The notes beneath the pieces are model-generated. The model made no database searches, had not been told where the DNA came from, and saw only the letters and a program-made list of their open reading frames with translations. 64,000 bases of DNA from Olsenella_K sp050953285 (GTDB taxonomy: Bacteria; Actinomycetota; Coriobacteriia; Coriobacteriales; Atopobiaceae), in the NCBI GenBank assembly GCA_050953285.1, contig JBMNMK010000002.1, positions 372,001 to 436,000 of the forward strand. Reading direction: 5' to 3'. The first letter of the stretch is position 1. Each line of letters begins with the position of its first letter. A program made the translations under genes and the position numbers. Shown here one piece after another: positions 7,742 through 17,747 of the stretch.

Positions 7742-9380
7742 ATGAGTTCACTTACGCGTCGCAGCTTCCTTAAGGGTTCTGCTGTTGCCGCAGCTGGCGC
7801 TACTGCAGCGTCTGCCCTGGCTGCCTGCTCTGGCTCCGGCTCTCAAGAAGATGCAGGAGAGAAGCAGAAGATCTTGCGCTTTGGTCAGTCAAACGCTAAG
7901 CAGGGTCTGGACATGCAGAAGTCCACTAACTCTGCCAGCTCTTCCATTGCAGACTCCATTGTTGAGGCACCACTACGCTGGAATGAGGACAATGAGCTGG
8001 TGACCTGCCTCTTAACGGAGATCCCCTCATTTGAGGATGATGGCGTGACGCTGCACTGCACCCTCAAGAGCGGCATCAAGTGCCACGATGGCTCTACGCT
8101 CACAGCAAACGACGTCAAGTACACCTTTGAGCGTATGTTTACGCCGGCTACGGGTGCTAAGTCCACCTATATGTACGATAAGATCAAGGGTGCAAAAGAG
8201 ATGCTCGCTGGTGAGGCCACTGAGCTTGAGGGTCTCACGGTTGAGGACGACACCCACTTCACGTTTGTGCTGACCGATCCCATGGTTACCTTCGTCAACA
8301 ACCTGGGCATCAACTATGGCAGACATCTTCCCCAAAGACGCCTGTGAGGCAGCTGGTGACAAGTGGGGTACGGGCACCAACATCATCGGTACCGGCAAAT
8401 ATAAGGTCACGGAGAACGACGACACCACTGAGGTTGTCGTAGAGAAGTTTGCAGACTATCACGATGGCGAGCCAGCACTGGATAAGATTATCTACAAGTT
8501 CTTTGATGATCTGAACACCAAGATGATGGCATTCAAGAACGGCGATATTGACTACTGCGACCTGGATGCATCTTTGGTTAACCAGTATAAGAACGATGCG
8601 GATGTCAAAGACCTCATCACGCAGTACTCCACGCTGGGCGTTCAGTTTGTGAACCTCAACCTGAGCGAGGATATGGGCATGACCGATGTCCGCGTCCGTC
8701 AGGCACTTTCTTTGGCCATCAACCGCCAGGAGCTCATTGATTCCATCGCTGGTGGCGCAGGTACCGCCTGTTCTGGCTGGCTTGCTCCTGCAACGCCTGG
8801 CCATGATGCAGACGCTCCTGTCTTTGAGTACGACCCTGAGAAGGCAAAGCAGCTGCTTCAAGAGGCCGGTGTCTCTGACCTGTCCCTCGTGGCTAAGGTG
8901 CGCAATGGCATCAACCAGAAGCAGCTTGTTGCTGTCCAGGATTACTGGGACAAGATTGGCGTGAAGCTGGATGTCCAGGTAGAGGACAACGGCGTCTGGG
9001 CTCAGGACTGGGCAGATGGCACGCTCCAGATCACCGCTTTGGGCTGGTTCCCGCTGTATGCAGATGCAGATAACCACATGTACACCTACTTCTACAGTGA
9101 GAACGCAAAGGGTAAGTCCTCGTTCTACAACAGCGCTGAGTTTGATGATTTGGTCTCACGTGCACGTGTCTCCCAGGATCCTGAGGAGCGCGCAGACCTC
9201 TACAAGCAGGCAGATAACCTCCTGACCCGTACGGATTATGCGACGCTTCCGCTCTACTGGCCCAAGAACCAGTTTGTCGCTAAGGACTACGTCTTGAACG
9301 CCAAGGTTGGTAACCTGGTCTATCACATGTTTGATCTTGATATCGACCCGACAAAGGATGATTACACGGGCGAGGAGTAA
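7742..9380 (+). pseudogene. Peptide ABC transporter substrate-binding lipoprotein, frameshifted
   Basis: This is a family-5 (DppA/OppA) receptor of an ABC importer. The N-terminal frame has a twin-arginine motif (LTRRSFLKGS) and a lipobox ending ALAAC (Cys29), so it should be a Tat-exported lipoprotein. It runs to a stop at 8347. The remainder continues in another frame from near 8316 (ADIFPKDACEAAGDKWGTG) to 9380. Deleting one G in TATGGCAGAC near 8318-8322 restores a 545-residue product that aligns with the receptor at 13752-15371 (IYPHEACEAAGDAWGTG). The start at 7742 is preferred to 7736 by spacing from AAAGGTG. This is either a real inactivating mutation or a sequencing error. Confidence 0.85.
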
Positions 9381-9531
9381 CTCACATCTCATGTGAGCCG
9401 GCTCCAACATCTATACCACTAGATCTCGGAGGCGTCACTCAAGCGGGTGGCGCCTCACGCGGTAGTATGATGTTGAGCATTGTCTTGAATGCTGCGGTGC
9501 AATCCGCAATTTGTGAGAGGGGAGAGGCTGA

Positions 9532-10467
9532 ATGAGGGACTTTCTCATCAAGAGAATCCTGCAGGCCATTGGCGTCATTATCTGCATATCGGCCATAACG
9601 TTCTTCATCCTCAACATCGTTCCAGGTGACCCGGTAAGAGTGATGATGGGCGATATGGCGGATGAACAGACAATTGAGCAGGTTCGCCATACCATGGGCC
9701 TTGATCGTCCTGTGCCAGAGCAGTATGCAAACTGGTTTGTCAATATGATCCAAGGAGACTTTGGCACCTCATATACGCAGAACAAGAGCGTTACGTCACT
9801 GATGGGTAAGGCGTTTTCTGTGACGGCGCGCTTGGCTGGTTTTGCGTATCTGTTTGCGCTCCTTTTGGGGCTTGTGGTGGGCATTGTTTCTGCGGTCAAG
9901 CATGGAAAGTGGGTCGACCGTCTTCTGATGGCGCTTTCCATCTTTGGCATATCGGCGCCAGCCTTTTGGGTGGCCATCATTATTCAGATCATCTTTGCCC
10001 TAAATCTCAAGTGGTTCCCTCTCTCTGGTGTAAAAACGTCAGCGGCCTTTGTGCTGCCGGTCATTGCACTGGGCACGCGCTACGCAGCATCCATTGCCCG
10101 CGTGACGCGCACGGCCATGCTCGACGTTTTGAACCAGGACTATATGAGAACTGCTGAGGCAAAAGGCCTCAAGAAGTGGCCTATCGTGATGGTACATGGA
10201 CTCAGAAATGCTCTGATTCCCATCATCACCATTGCAGGTACCCAGCTGGGAGATATCTTCACGGGCTCAATCCTCATTGAGTCAGTCTTTGCTATGCCGG
10301 GCATGGGCAAGCTGCTCTTGGATGCTATTAACGCCCGTGACCTGCCGCTCATCCAAGGCGGCGTCATGTATATTGCACTCATCTGTGTGGTTGTTTACCT
10401 GATCGTAGATATTCTCTACGCCGTGGTTGACCCGCGCATCAGACTCGGAGGGGAGGCGCAGGAATAA
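9532..10467 (+). CDS. Peptide ABC transporter permease, DppB type
   Basis: The 311-residue inner-membrane permease is the first of two forming the channel of a Dpp/Opp-type importer. The N-terminal RDFLIKRILQAIGVIICISA and VPGDPVRVMMG segments are typical of DppB. About six helices follow, and the cytoplasmic coupling loop reads AEAKGLKKWPIVMVHGLRNAL, which contacts the ATPase. The conserved FAMPGMGKLL and DPRIRLGG end motifs are present. The gene starts at ATG 9532 after GAGAGGGGAGAG. Its stop overlaps the start of the second permease gene by one base, so the operon is translationally coupled. Confidence 0.93.
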   Translation: MRDFLIKRILQAIGVIICISAITFFILNIVPGDPVRVMMGDMADEQTIEQVRHTMGLDRPVPEQYANWFVNMIQGDFGTSYTQNKSVTSLMGKAFSVTARLAGFAYLFALLLGLVVGIVSAVKHGKWVDRLLMALSIFGISAPAFWVAIIIQIIFALNLKWFPLSGVKTSAAFVLPVIALGTRYAASIARVTRTAMLDVLNQDYMRTAEAKGLKKWPIVMVHGLRNALIPIITIAGTQLGDIFTGSILIESVFAMPGMGKLLLDAINARDLPLIQGGVMYIALICVVVYLIVDILYAVVDPRIRLGGEAQE

Positions 10468-11421
10468 TGGCACTTCTTTCCAGCGATAAGAACAACAAAA
10501 AAGTGCAGGATGCTGAGCGCATTGCTCAAGATGCCGTTGCTGCTCAGGAGGAAGAACGCGCTGGTGGCAAGAAGCGCGCGTCAAGCTATTGGGCCGTAAG
10601 CTGGGGGATCTTCAAGAAGGACAAGGTGGGTGTGACCTGTTTGGTCATCGTTGGGCTGCTTGTTCTTATCGCCCTCTTGGCCCCTGTACTTGCTCCGTAT
10701 GACCCCTGATGCCCAAGAGCTCTCCAACATGCTGCAAGCACCGAGTGCTGCGCATCCTTTTGGCACGGACGAGTTTGGACGAGACATTTTGTCGCGCGTG
10801 ATCTATGGCTGCAGGATCTCTCTGTCCGTCGGTGTGATCTCACAGCTCATCGCGCTGGTGATTGGCTTTTTGGCGGGCGTTTTTGCCGGCTACTTTGGCG
10901 GCAAGGTGGACGCGGTGATTTCCTTTATCATCCAGGTATTCTCCTCGTTCCCGTTCTTGCTTTTTGCCATTGTCGTGATGTTTGTTTTAGGACCTGGTCT
11001 CATCAACTTGTACGTGGCGCTGGGTTTGCTCATGTGGACATCCACGGCGCGCTTGGTGCGCGGCGATGTTATGAGGCTCAAGAACTCTGAATATATCCAG
11101 TCCTGCATTCTTTCAGGCGGCTCAAGCTGGCGCATCATCATGAAGCACCTGTTGCCCAACTGCGTTTCAACCTTGATTGTTGTCTCAACCCTGGGCATTC
11201 CAAACGCCATTCTCTCAGAGGCGTCGCTCTCCTTCCTGGGCTTGGGCGTGCAGCCTCCTATGGCAAGCTGGGGTCAGATGATCTCCGCGTCGCAGCCCTA
11301 TATTCAGTCCAATACCTACTACAGCGTCATTCCGGGTATCGCTATCATCATCACCGTTATGGCATTCAACATGCTGGGCGATTCCTTGCGTGATGCTCTC
11401 GACCCCAAGATGCGCGCTTAG
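10467..11421 (+). pseudogene. Peptide ABC transporter permease, DppC type, with an internal +1 frameshift
   Basis: The first frame encodes an 80-residue start (a Lys-rich cytoplasmic tail, then helix 1, VGVTCLVIVGLLVLIALLAP) and stops at CCC TGA in APYDP-stop. The same protein continues in the +1 frame from DAQELSNMLQAPSAAHPFGTD to the normal end DPKMRA at 11421. Skipping the T of TGA gives a full-length DppC of 317 residues. HPFGTDEFGRDILSRV and the EAA loop are standard. It may be a broken gene, a sequencing error, or read by +1 slippage at CCC-UGA, which has the same layout as the CUU-UGA site of prfB but no upstream Shine-Dalgarno stimulator. Confidence 0.85.
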
Positions 11422-11434
11422 GAGGTGAGCTTAG

Positions 11435-12505
11435 ATGGCAAAACCTAAAGACATTTCTGTTTCACGTGAAGTGGGAAAACGCCTAGTTCAAGAGGAGCTG
11501 GAACGAGACGCCAAGCGAGAAGTGCTGCTTGATGTCAACAACCTTCACATCACCTTATTCACCGAAGATGGCGAACTTCCCGCTATCACCGATCTTTCCT
11601 TCATCATGCGCAAAGGTGAGACGCTTGCTGTGGTGGGTGAATCGGGCTGCGGTAAATCCATGACCGCACTTTCCATCATGGGGCTTCTGCCTAAGCCGCC
11701 TGCCAAGATAACCGCCGGTCAGATACTCTTTGATGGGACCGATCTGGTTCAGCTCTCAGATGATGAGCTGCGCCAGTATAGAGGCTCTAAGATGGGTATG
11801 ATTTTCCAGGAGCCCATGACCTCGCTCAATCCTGTCATGACCGCAGGCAAGCAGATCCGTGAGGGCATTCTGGTTCACAATCCCAAGATGGACAAGAAAG
11901 ATGCGGATGCACGCGCCTTAGAGATGATCAAGCTGGTGGGCATTCCTGCACCAGAAAAGGTCTTCAAGAGCTATCCGCATGAGCTTTCAGGTGGTATGCG
12001 CCAGCGCGTTATGATTGCTATGGCGCTTGCGTGCCAGCCGGATCTTCTCATCTGCGATGAGCCCACAACCGCCTTGGACGTTACCATCCAAGCGCAGATC
12101 TTGCAGCTCATCGACCGCATGAAGTCAGAGTTGGGCACCGCTGTCATGCTGATTACTCACGATATGGGCGTGGTTTCAGAGATGGCGGACTGGGTCTTGG
12201 TCATGTATGCAGGGCACAAGGTGGAATACACCATCTCGGCCGAGCTCTTCACCAACCCCAAACATCCCTATACGCAAGGCCTCATTGATTCCATCCCGAG
12301 CTTGGAAAATGATAAGGATACGCTCTACGCTATCCCGGGCAATGTCCCCATGCTGCAGGAGATGCCTGAGGGCTGCCCCTTCCATCCGCGTTGTCCTTTT
12401 GCCAAAGAAATCTGCCGCCACCAGGCGCCGGAGATGCTTCCTGTAGAGGGAGATCTCAACCATCGCTGTGCCTGCTGGAAGTACACTGATAAGTGGGGTG
12501 AGTAG
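11435..12505 (+). CDS. Peptide ABC transporter ATP-binding protein, DppD type
   Basis: This 356-residue ATPase powers the Dpp-type importer. It has Walker A GESGCGKS, signature LSGGMRQR, Walker B LLICDEPTTALD and the His-switch ITHD. The C-terminal oligopeptide-transporter extension carries the cysteine motif CPFHPRCPFAKEIC and a final CACW, which in characterised DppD proteins binds an iron-sulfur cluster. A short charged N-terminal extension of about 30 residues precedes the nucleotide-binding domain. The start at 11435 follows AGGAGGTGAGC. The gene lies 13 bases after the DppC stop and 3 bases before the partner ATPase gene. Confidence 0.93.
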   Translation: MAKPKDISVSREVGKRLVQEELERDAKREVLLDVNNLHITLFTEDGELPAITDLSFIMRKGETLAVVGESGCGKSMTALSIMGLLPKPPAKITAGQILFDGTDLVQLSDDELRQYRGSKMGMIFQEPMTSLNPVMTAGKQIREGILVHNPKMDKKDADARALEMIKLVGIPAPEKVFKSYPHELSGGMRQRVMIAMALACQPDLLICDEPTTALDVTIQAQILQLIDRMKSELGTAVMLITHDMGVVSEMADWVLVMYAGHKVEYTISAELFTNPKHPYTQGLIDSIPSLENDKDTLYAIPGNVPMLQEMPEGCPFHPRCPFAKEICRHQAPEMLPVEGDLNHRCACWKYTDKWGE

Positions 12506-12508
12506 CCC

Positions 12509-13579
12509 ATGGAGAAGTCACAGGATGTGGTGCTTAAAGTAGAGCATCTCACCAAGCACTACCCCATAAAGAGTGGCCTGATGGGTCGCGCCAAGAAATA
12601 TGTCCACGCGCTTGAAGACGTCTCATTTGAGCTCAGGCGTGGAGAAACCTTTGCTATCGTCGGCGAGTCAGGCTGTGGCAAGTCTACAACGGGCAAGTGC
12701 ATCTTGCGCCTGACCGAGCCCACCAGCGGCAAGGTGTATCTGGACGGGGAGGACTTCACCTCCCTTGAAGGCACTGCTTTGAGCACGGCGCGCCAGAAGA
12801 TGAAGCTCATCTTCCAGGATCCGTACAGCTCACTCAACCCGCGCATGACGGTTGCAGATATCATTGCCGAGCCTATTGACATAGCGCACACCTACAAAAC
12901 GCGTGAAGAGCGCGATAAGCGCGTCGAGGAGATCATGGAGGCCGTAGGCCTTGACCTGGTCTTTAAATACCGCTATCCGCATGAGTTTTCCGGCGGTCAG
13001 CGCCAGAGAATCGGCATTGCGCGCGCCATCGTGCTTGAGCCAGAGATCGTGGTATGCGACGAGCCCGTCTCTGCTCTGGATGTATCCGTCCAGGCAAAAG
13101 TTATCAACCTGCTTGAGGAGCTTCAGGAAAAGCTTGGCCTTTCCTACATCTTCATCAGCCATGATCTTTCCGTGGTTAAGCACATCTCTGACCGTGTGAT
13201 GGTCATGTACCTGGGCCATGAGATGGAGCTCGCCGATACCGATGAGCTCTACGAAAATCCCATGCACCCCTACACCAACGCGCTGCTCGACGTTATTCCG
13301 CGCATTGGCCACGAGCGCATCCAGGACAAGAAGATCTTGGAAGGAGATGTTCCCAGCCCCACCAACCCGCCTTCGGGCTGCTGCTTCCATACGCGCTGCT
13401 CACAGTGCATGAAGATCTGCACGCAAAAGGAGCCCGAGCTGCGTGAGATAAAGCCGGGGCATTTCTGCGCCTGCCACCTGTTTGACGATGCCTTAAGCGA
13501 GGCCGACCGCGTGTTGGTCAATCACTTTGAAGATGCGGCGCAGCGTCCCTCTGCTAGCACGTCTACACAGGTAGGCTAG
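12509..13579 (+). CDS. Peptide ABC transporter ATP-binding protein, DppF type
   Basis: This second ATPase of 356 residues pairs with the DppD-type subunit. Motifs are Walker A GESGCGKS, signature FSGGQRQR, Walker B IVVCDEPVSALD and ISHD. The DppF-type N-terminus (LKVEHLTKHYPIKSGLMGR) and the C-terminal cysteine motif CFHTRCSQCMKIC are present. It ends the first Dpp operon and is followed by a strong bidirectional terminator. The upstream receptor and DppC genes are frameshifted, so the two intact ATPases may work only if those defects are sequencing errors, or may serve another receptor such as the one at 13752-15371. Confidence 0.93.
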   Translation: MEKSQDVVLKVEHLTKHYPIKSGLMGRAKKYVHALEDVSFELRRGETFAIVGESGCGKSTTGKCILRLTEPTSGKVYLDGEDFTSLEGTALSTARQKMKLIFQDPYSSLNPRMTVADIIAEPIDIAHTYKTREERDKRVEEIMEAVGLDLVFKYRYPHEFSGGQRQRIGIARAIVLEPEIVVCDEPVSALDVSVQAKVINLLEELQEKLGLSYIFISHDLSVVKHISDRVMVMYLGHEMELADTDELYENPMHPYTNALLDVIPRIGHERIQDKKILEGDVPSPTNPPSGCCFHTRCSQCMKICTQKEPELREIKPGHFCACHLFDDALSEADRVLVNHFEDAAQRPSASTSTQVG

Positions 13580-13670
13580 GGTAAGCCGGGGGGCAGCTCA
13601 GGCACATCTGGCATATCTGGGCGAGAAATTCCTGCTCTTTGCGCGCTGCGCCCACCTGCACGGTTACCAG

Positions 13671-13709
13671 AAAAGAGCTTCTGCACTGATGGTGCAGAAG
13701 CTCTTTTTC
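13671..13709. terminator. Bidirectional terminator between convergent transporter genes
   Basis: Arms AAAAGAGCTTCTGCAC and GTGCAGAAGCTCTTTT form a perfect 16-bp stem with a TGATG loop. A-rich and T-rich flanks let it work in both directions. Confidence 0.9.
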
Positions 13710-13751
13710 ATACATACCTGCTGTAGCGCCGGCCTGCTGCCAGCGTGTACC

Positions 13752-15371
13752 TTACGCGTTCAAGGTAACCTTTCTAAAGTGCGGGTCTACCAAGAGCTCC
13801 AGGCCTTCATAGCCCTTGCGGAGCACGTAGGGGTTTTCCGGCCAAACCAAGGGGATGGTGCCAAAGTCTTTGCGCACCAGCTGGCAATCAGCCTGAACGG
13901 TGTTCTCCAGTTGCGCCTCCTTGTCCATGGAACTTCTCGCCGCGTCAACATATGCGTCAAAGTCAGCGGAGTTGTAGAAGGAGCTGCGCGTGGAAGCTTT
14001 GTCACTTCTAAAGTAGGAAGCCATGTGCTCCACGCCCACAAATGAAAGCGTAGACCAGGTGACCAGGGTCAGAAGCAGCGAGCCGTTGGAGCGTGATTCA
14101 CGCCACAGACCTGCGTCGATGACCTGAACATCGCAGGTGACGCCTACCTGCTGCCAGTAGTTCTGAATGGCAACCATCACGGCCTGATCCTGCGAGCGCA
14201 CCTGCGCGGTGAGGTGAAGATCGGTGGCGCCGGCCTCTTGCAGGAGCTCACGCGCGCGGTCAGGGTCATACTCCAAGACCTCACCGGCGTCGTCGTGGCC
14301 GGTATCAGATTCGGGGATGAAGCCCGTGCAGGGTGATGCCGCGCCGGAAAGGATAGTATCGCAGAGCTCCTGGCGGTTGATGGCCAGTGAAAGCGCCTCT
14401 CTGACGCGGATGTCCTGGAAGTTGGCATCGTTCAAGTTGAGATTTAAGAACTGGGTTGCGGCCGGTTTGTAGTAGACAATCTGGTCGGCTACACTGTCGT
14501 CTTCTTTGTACTGGTCAAGCAGCGACTTATCAATGAAGCAGAGGTCGATGTCGTTGTTGATGTAGTTCATCATGAGCGTGTTGCCATCGTCGATGTAGTG
14601 GATTTCAACACGGTCAATGGCCGGCTTACCGTCGTGGTAGTCCTCAAAGGCAGTGAGTACCACCTCGGTGGAGTCGTCGTTGCTCTCCAGCTTGAAGGGG
14701 CCGCATCCAATAAAGTTGGTGCCCGTACCCCATGCGTCACCTGCAGCCTCGCATGCCTCATGCGGGTAGATTGACGCGTAGAACTGCGCCAGAAGATAGC
14801 TGAAGGAGGAGTAGACCTCGCTCAGCGTGATGCTGAAGTGACGATCATCCTGGACGGTAAAGCCAGAAAGCTCGGTGGCGCTGCCATCAACGACCGCCTT
14901 GGCGCCCTCAATCTTGTCATAGCCATCAGACTGTGCCTGCTTGGCAAGGACACGCGTCATGGTATAGCGCACGTCCTCACTCGTCAGCGTAGAGCCATCG
15001 TGGAACTTGACACCGTCTTTGAGCTCAAAGCTGTAGGTGAGGCCGTCGTCTGACACCTCAGGAAGTGCGGTGAGCAGCACCGGCTCAAGCTCTTTGGTAT
15101 CCGGATTGAGCCTGATGAGCGTATCGCAGATGTTCTCAGAAGCACCCCAGGTATTGGACGTGAGCTGCGTGTCAAACGTTGCCTTGGGATTGGCTATGCC
15201 AAAACGGATGACCTTCTCCTGCGTCTCAGAGCTGCTACCGGCGTCTTGCGCGCCACATGCGCTCAGAGCACCAGCGCTCGCACCTGCCACCGCTACACCC
15301 AAAGCGCCTCTCAGAAACGTGCGACGCGTCAGGTTTGACTGAGCCGCAGTCTCCGTGGTTTTATCGCCCAT
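13752..15371 (-). CDS. Peptide ABC transporter substrate-binding lipoprotein (solitary)
   Basis: This 539-residue family-5 receptor carries a twin-arginine motif (LTRRTFLRGA) and a lipobox ending ALSAC. The mature region has the family segments DGVKFHDGSTLTSEDVRYTM and DIRVREALSLAINRQEL. It is closely similar in layout to the frameshifted receptor at 7742-9380, and so is probably a duplicate. No permease or ATPase is encoded beside it on its strand, so it may feed the adjacent Dpp permeases. The ATG at 15371 follows GAGAGGATTCTT and is preferred to a TTG at 15401. Confidence 0.88.
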   Translation of the reverse strand: MGDKTTETAAQSNLTRRTFLRGALGVAVAGASAGALSACGAQDAGSSSETQEKVIRFGIANPKATFDTQLTSNTWGASENICDTLIRLNPDTKELEPVLLTALPEVSDDGLTYSFELKDGVKFHDGSTLTSEDVRYTMTRVLAKQAQSDGYDKIEGAKAVVDGSATELSGFTVQDDRHFSITLSEVYSSFSYLLAQFYASIYPHEACEAAGDAWGTGTNFIGCGPFKLESNDDSTEVVLTAFEDYHDGKPAIDRVEIHYIDDGNTLMMNYINNDIDLCFIDKSLLDQYKEDDSVADQIVYYKPAATQFLNLNLNDANFQDIRVREALSLAINRQELCDTILSGAASPCTGFIPESDTGHDDAGEVLEYDPDRARELLQEAGATDLHLTAQVRSQDQAVMVAIQNYWQQVGVTCDVQVIDAGLWRESRSNGSLLLTLVTWSTLSFVGVEHMASYFRSDKASTRSSFYNSADFDAYVDAARSSMDKEAQLENTVQADCQLVRKDFGTIPLVWPENPYVLRKGYEGLELLVDPHFRKVTLNA

Positions 15372-15673
15372 AAGAATCCTCTCTCGAATGGATAGTTCCA
15401 AAAAGATACTACTTTCAAATTGATACTACAAGACAAATCATACTCGCTAGATAGGTTTAAAATTCTACCCAAAAGGTTCCACATGTGAACGAAGTCGCGC
15501 CGTCTGTAACCATTGCTTCACTTTTTCGTGGTGAATCCGTAAAAATTTCAGTTTCAGCCTATTTTTATAGAGTCTTGTGTTGTCCGCAGGCCGTATGTAT
15601 GCACGCTCGCGCGCGTCCGCTCGCACTACCGGTGGCGCTGGCCGCGCAAAAGATTTGACTATCAGGGGGAGTC
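15372..15673. other. Divergent intergenic region between the solitary receptor and the C26 hydrolase
   Basis: This 302-base stretch has no gene. It is AT-rich in the receptor-proximal half and very GC-rich near 15600-15650. On the minus strand a TATGAT -10 candidate lies upstream of the receptor, without a good -35. I see no clear operator or structured RNA. Confidence 0.4.
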
Positions 15674-16447
15674 ATGGGTTCAACTTTGAATAGGCCGCTG
15701 ATTGGCGTTACACCAACATGGCAGCATGGCCAGGAGTTCTTGGGCGAGAAGTTCCTGCCCAACGAAGCCATCAGCCAAGGCGTCTTCAACTCTCTTGTGG
15801 CGGCGGGCGCCATGCCAATCATGATTCCCATTACCGCAGATGAGGAGCTTATCGAACGCTATGTCGATCTCTGTGATGGGTTCTGTCTGCCGGGAGGTCA
15901 CAGCGTTGATCCCAGGCGGTGGGGCGAGAAACCCGTGGATGAGCACGATATGGCGCCTGAGCGTGATGCTCTTGAGTTTCCGCTGGTAGAAAAGGTTATG
16001 ACAAGGGATAAGCCGCTGCTGTGCATCTGCCGTGGTATGCAGCTTTTAAACGTGGCGCTGGGCGGCACCCTCTCGCAGTGCCTCTATGATTTGGAGCCGC
16101 GTCCGGGAACCCAGCATTGGCGCCATGGTGTGATCCTTAGAAACCCGGCACATCCTGTGGAGCCTGTTGCTGGCACGCTTCTGGCAAGCATTGTAGAGAC
16201 CGATTCGTGCTTCCAGGTCAATTCCAGCCACCACGAGTGTGTGCTTAAGCTTGGGCAGGGGATTCGCGTGAACGGGTATGCCACGGACGGTATTATTGAG
16301 TCGATAGATGTTCCAAGCCAGCGTTTCTGTCTGGGCGTGCAGTGGCACCCGGAGTACACGTCCACGACGCTTGAAACCGACGCCAAGCTGTGGCGCGCGT
16401 TTGTTGCCGCAGCGGCTGAGGTGAAATCAACAAAGAATAAAGCGTGA
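15674..16447 (+). CDS. Class I glutamine amidotransferase-like hydrolase (peptidase C26, PuuD type)
   Basis: The 257-residue cytoplasmic enzyme resembles gamma-glutamyl-gamma-aminobutyrate hydrolase. The nucleophile elbow reads LCICRGMQLLNVALGG, and the catalytic His-Glu pair is in GVQWHPEY. The segment CDGFCLPGGHSVDPRRW is the C26 version of the oxyanion region. In polyamine pathways PuuD splits gamma-glutamyl-GABA, but no puuABC genes are nearby. Here it heads a run with pepT and an M42 aminopeptidase, so cleavage of gamma-glutamyl peptides is a reasonable guess. The start follows AGGGGGAG. Confidence 0.85.
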   Translation: MGSTLNRPLIGVTPTWQHGQEFLGEKFLPNEAISQGVFNSLVAAGAMPIMIPITADEELIERYVDLCDGFCLPGGHSVDPRRWGEKPVDEHDMAPERDALEFPLVEKVMTRDKPLLCICRGMQLLNVALGGTLSQCLYDLEPRPGTQHWRHGVILRNPAHPVEPVAGTLLASIVETDSCFQVNSSHHECVLKLGQGIRVNGYATDGIIESIDVPSQRFCLGVQWHPEYTSTTLETDAKLWRAFVAAAAEVKSTKNKA

Positions 16448-16466
16448 AGATAGGGAGCTGATGTTC

Positions 16467-17738
16467 ATGAGTGATGTTTTGGACCGTTTCATCAAATACT
16501 GCAAGGTAGCATCTCAGTCAGACGAGAAGAAAGACCCCACCAATCCGGATAATATCCCCACCACGCCAGAGCAGTTTGACATGGCCCACGTTATTGAGAA
16601 AGACCTCATCGAGCTGGGAGCCCAAGACGTAAAGGTTGATGAGCACGCCTATCTCATCTGCCACTGGCCTGCGAGCGAGGGCCTTGAAGACCTTCCTACG
16701 CTGGGCTTATGCTGCCATCTTGACACGGCATGGCAGAGCTATGGGTCTCCTGTTCACCCTGAGATCAAGCACTATGAGGGCGGCGAGCTCCTGGTGGGCT
16801 TGGACCGTGACGGCAAAGAGGTCAAGATCAGCCCTGAAACCAATCCTGGTCTTGAGCACATGGTGGGTTGGGATCTGGTAACAACAGACGGTACCTCTCT
16901 TTTGGGAGGAGACGATAAGGCCGGCGTGGCAGAGATGGTGAGTTTGCTCAAGCGCCTGAAAGACAACCCTTCCATCAAGCACCCGCGCCTGGCATTTGCG
17001 CTGGTACCCGATGAAGAAATTGGCCACGGCGCCGCGCTTTTGGACCTTGAGACCTTTGGTGCCAAGTATGGCTATACCATCGACGGCGGACCTTTGGGTG
17101 AGTTCTGCTATGAGACGTTCAACGCGGCAGAAGCGCAGGTACGCGCCAAGGGGCTGTCCGTGCACACCGGTACCGCAAAAGGCCTTATGGTGAATGCTGC
17201 GGAGGCACTGATGCGCTACAACGAGCTTCTGCCGGCGCAGGATCGTCCGGAGTTCACGGAGAACTACGACGGCTTCTACTATCTCTCGTCGGTTGAGGGC
17301 AACTGTGAGGAAGCCAAGAGCATCTACATCATCAGAGACCATGACAAGGCCAAGTTTGAAGCGCGCAAGCAGCTCATGAGCGGCGCGGCGGACTTCTTGA
17401 ACCAGCGCATGGGCAAAGAGGTTGTGACGGTGACCATCAAGGATACCTACTACAACCTGGCCGATGTTGTCCTGAAGCCAGAGAACAGCCACCTGATTGA
17501 GAACGCGCGCAAAGCATACGAGAAGATCGGACAGACCATGAAGTGCATCCCCATGCGCGGCGGCACCGACGGCTCCCAGCTCTCCTTCAGAGGCTTCCCG
17601 TGCGCAAACCTGTCTGCGGGCTACTATAACGCGCATGGTGTGATGGAGTTTGTGCCGGTACCTGAACTTGAAGCCATGGTCGATATGCTCGTTGAGCTGG
17701 TACAACTCTACGCCGTGCCGCAGGTTGTTGAGAGTTAA
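16467..17738 (+). CDS. pepT: Peptidase T (tripeptide aminopeptidase)
   Basis: This zinc aminopeptidase of family M20B releases N-terminal residues from tripeptides in the cytoplasm. The metal ligands sit in CCHLDTA, GGDDKAG, PDEEIGHG, IDGGPLGE and AHGVMEFVP. At 423 residues it is slightly longer than typical PepT (about 408). The ATG at 16467 is nine bases from GGGAG, better than the ATG at 16461, which is only three bases away. It lies 19 bases after the hydrolase gene and 9 before the M42 gene, so the three are probably one operon. Confidence 0.93.
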   Translation: MSDVLDRFIKYCKVASQSDEKKDPTNPDNIPTTPEQFDMAHVIEKDLIELGAQDVKVDEHAYLICHWPASEGLEDLPTLGLCCHLDTAWQSYGSPVHPEIKHYEGGELLVGLDRDGKEVKISPETNPGLEHMVGWDLVTTDGTSLLGGDDKAGVAEMVSLLKRLKDNPSIKHPRLAFALVPDEEIGHGAALLDLETFGAKYGYTIDGGPLGEFCYETFNAAEAQVRAKGLSVHTGTAKGLMVNAAEALMRYNELLPAQDRPEFTENYDGFYYLSSVEGNCEEAKSIYIIRDHDKAKFEARKQLMSGAADFLNQRMGKEVVTVTIKDTYYNLADVVLKPENSHLIENARKAYEKIGQTMKCIPMRGGTDGSQLSFRGFPCANLSAGYYNAHGVMEFVPVPELEAMVDMLVELVQLYAVPQVVES

Positions 17739-17747
17739 GAGGAAACG

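Noticed and set aside
16707..17705. Minus-strand open frame of 332 codons inside pepT
   Set aside because: Shadow of pepT; the product has no conserved motif and no start context.
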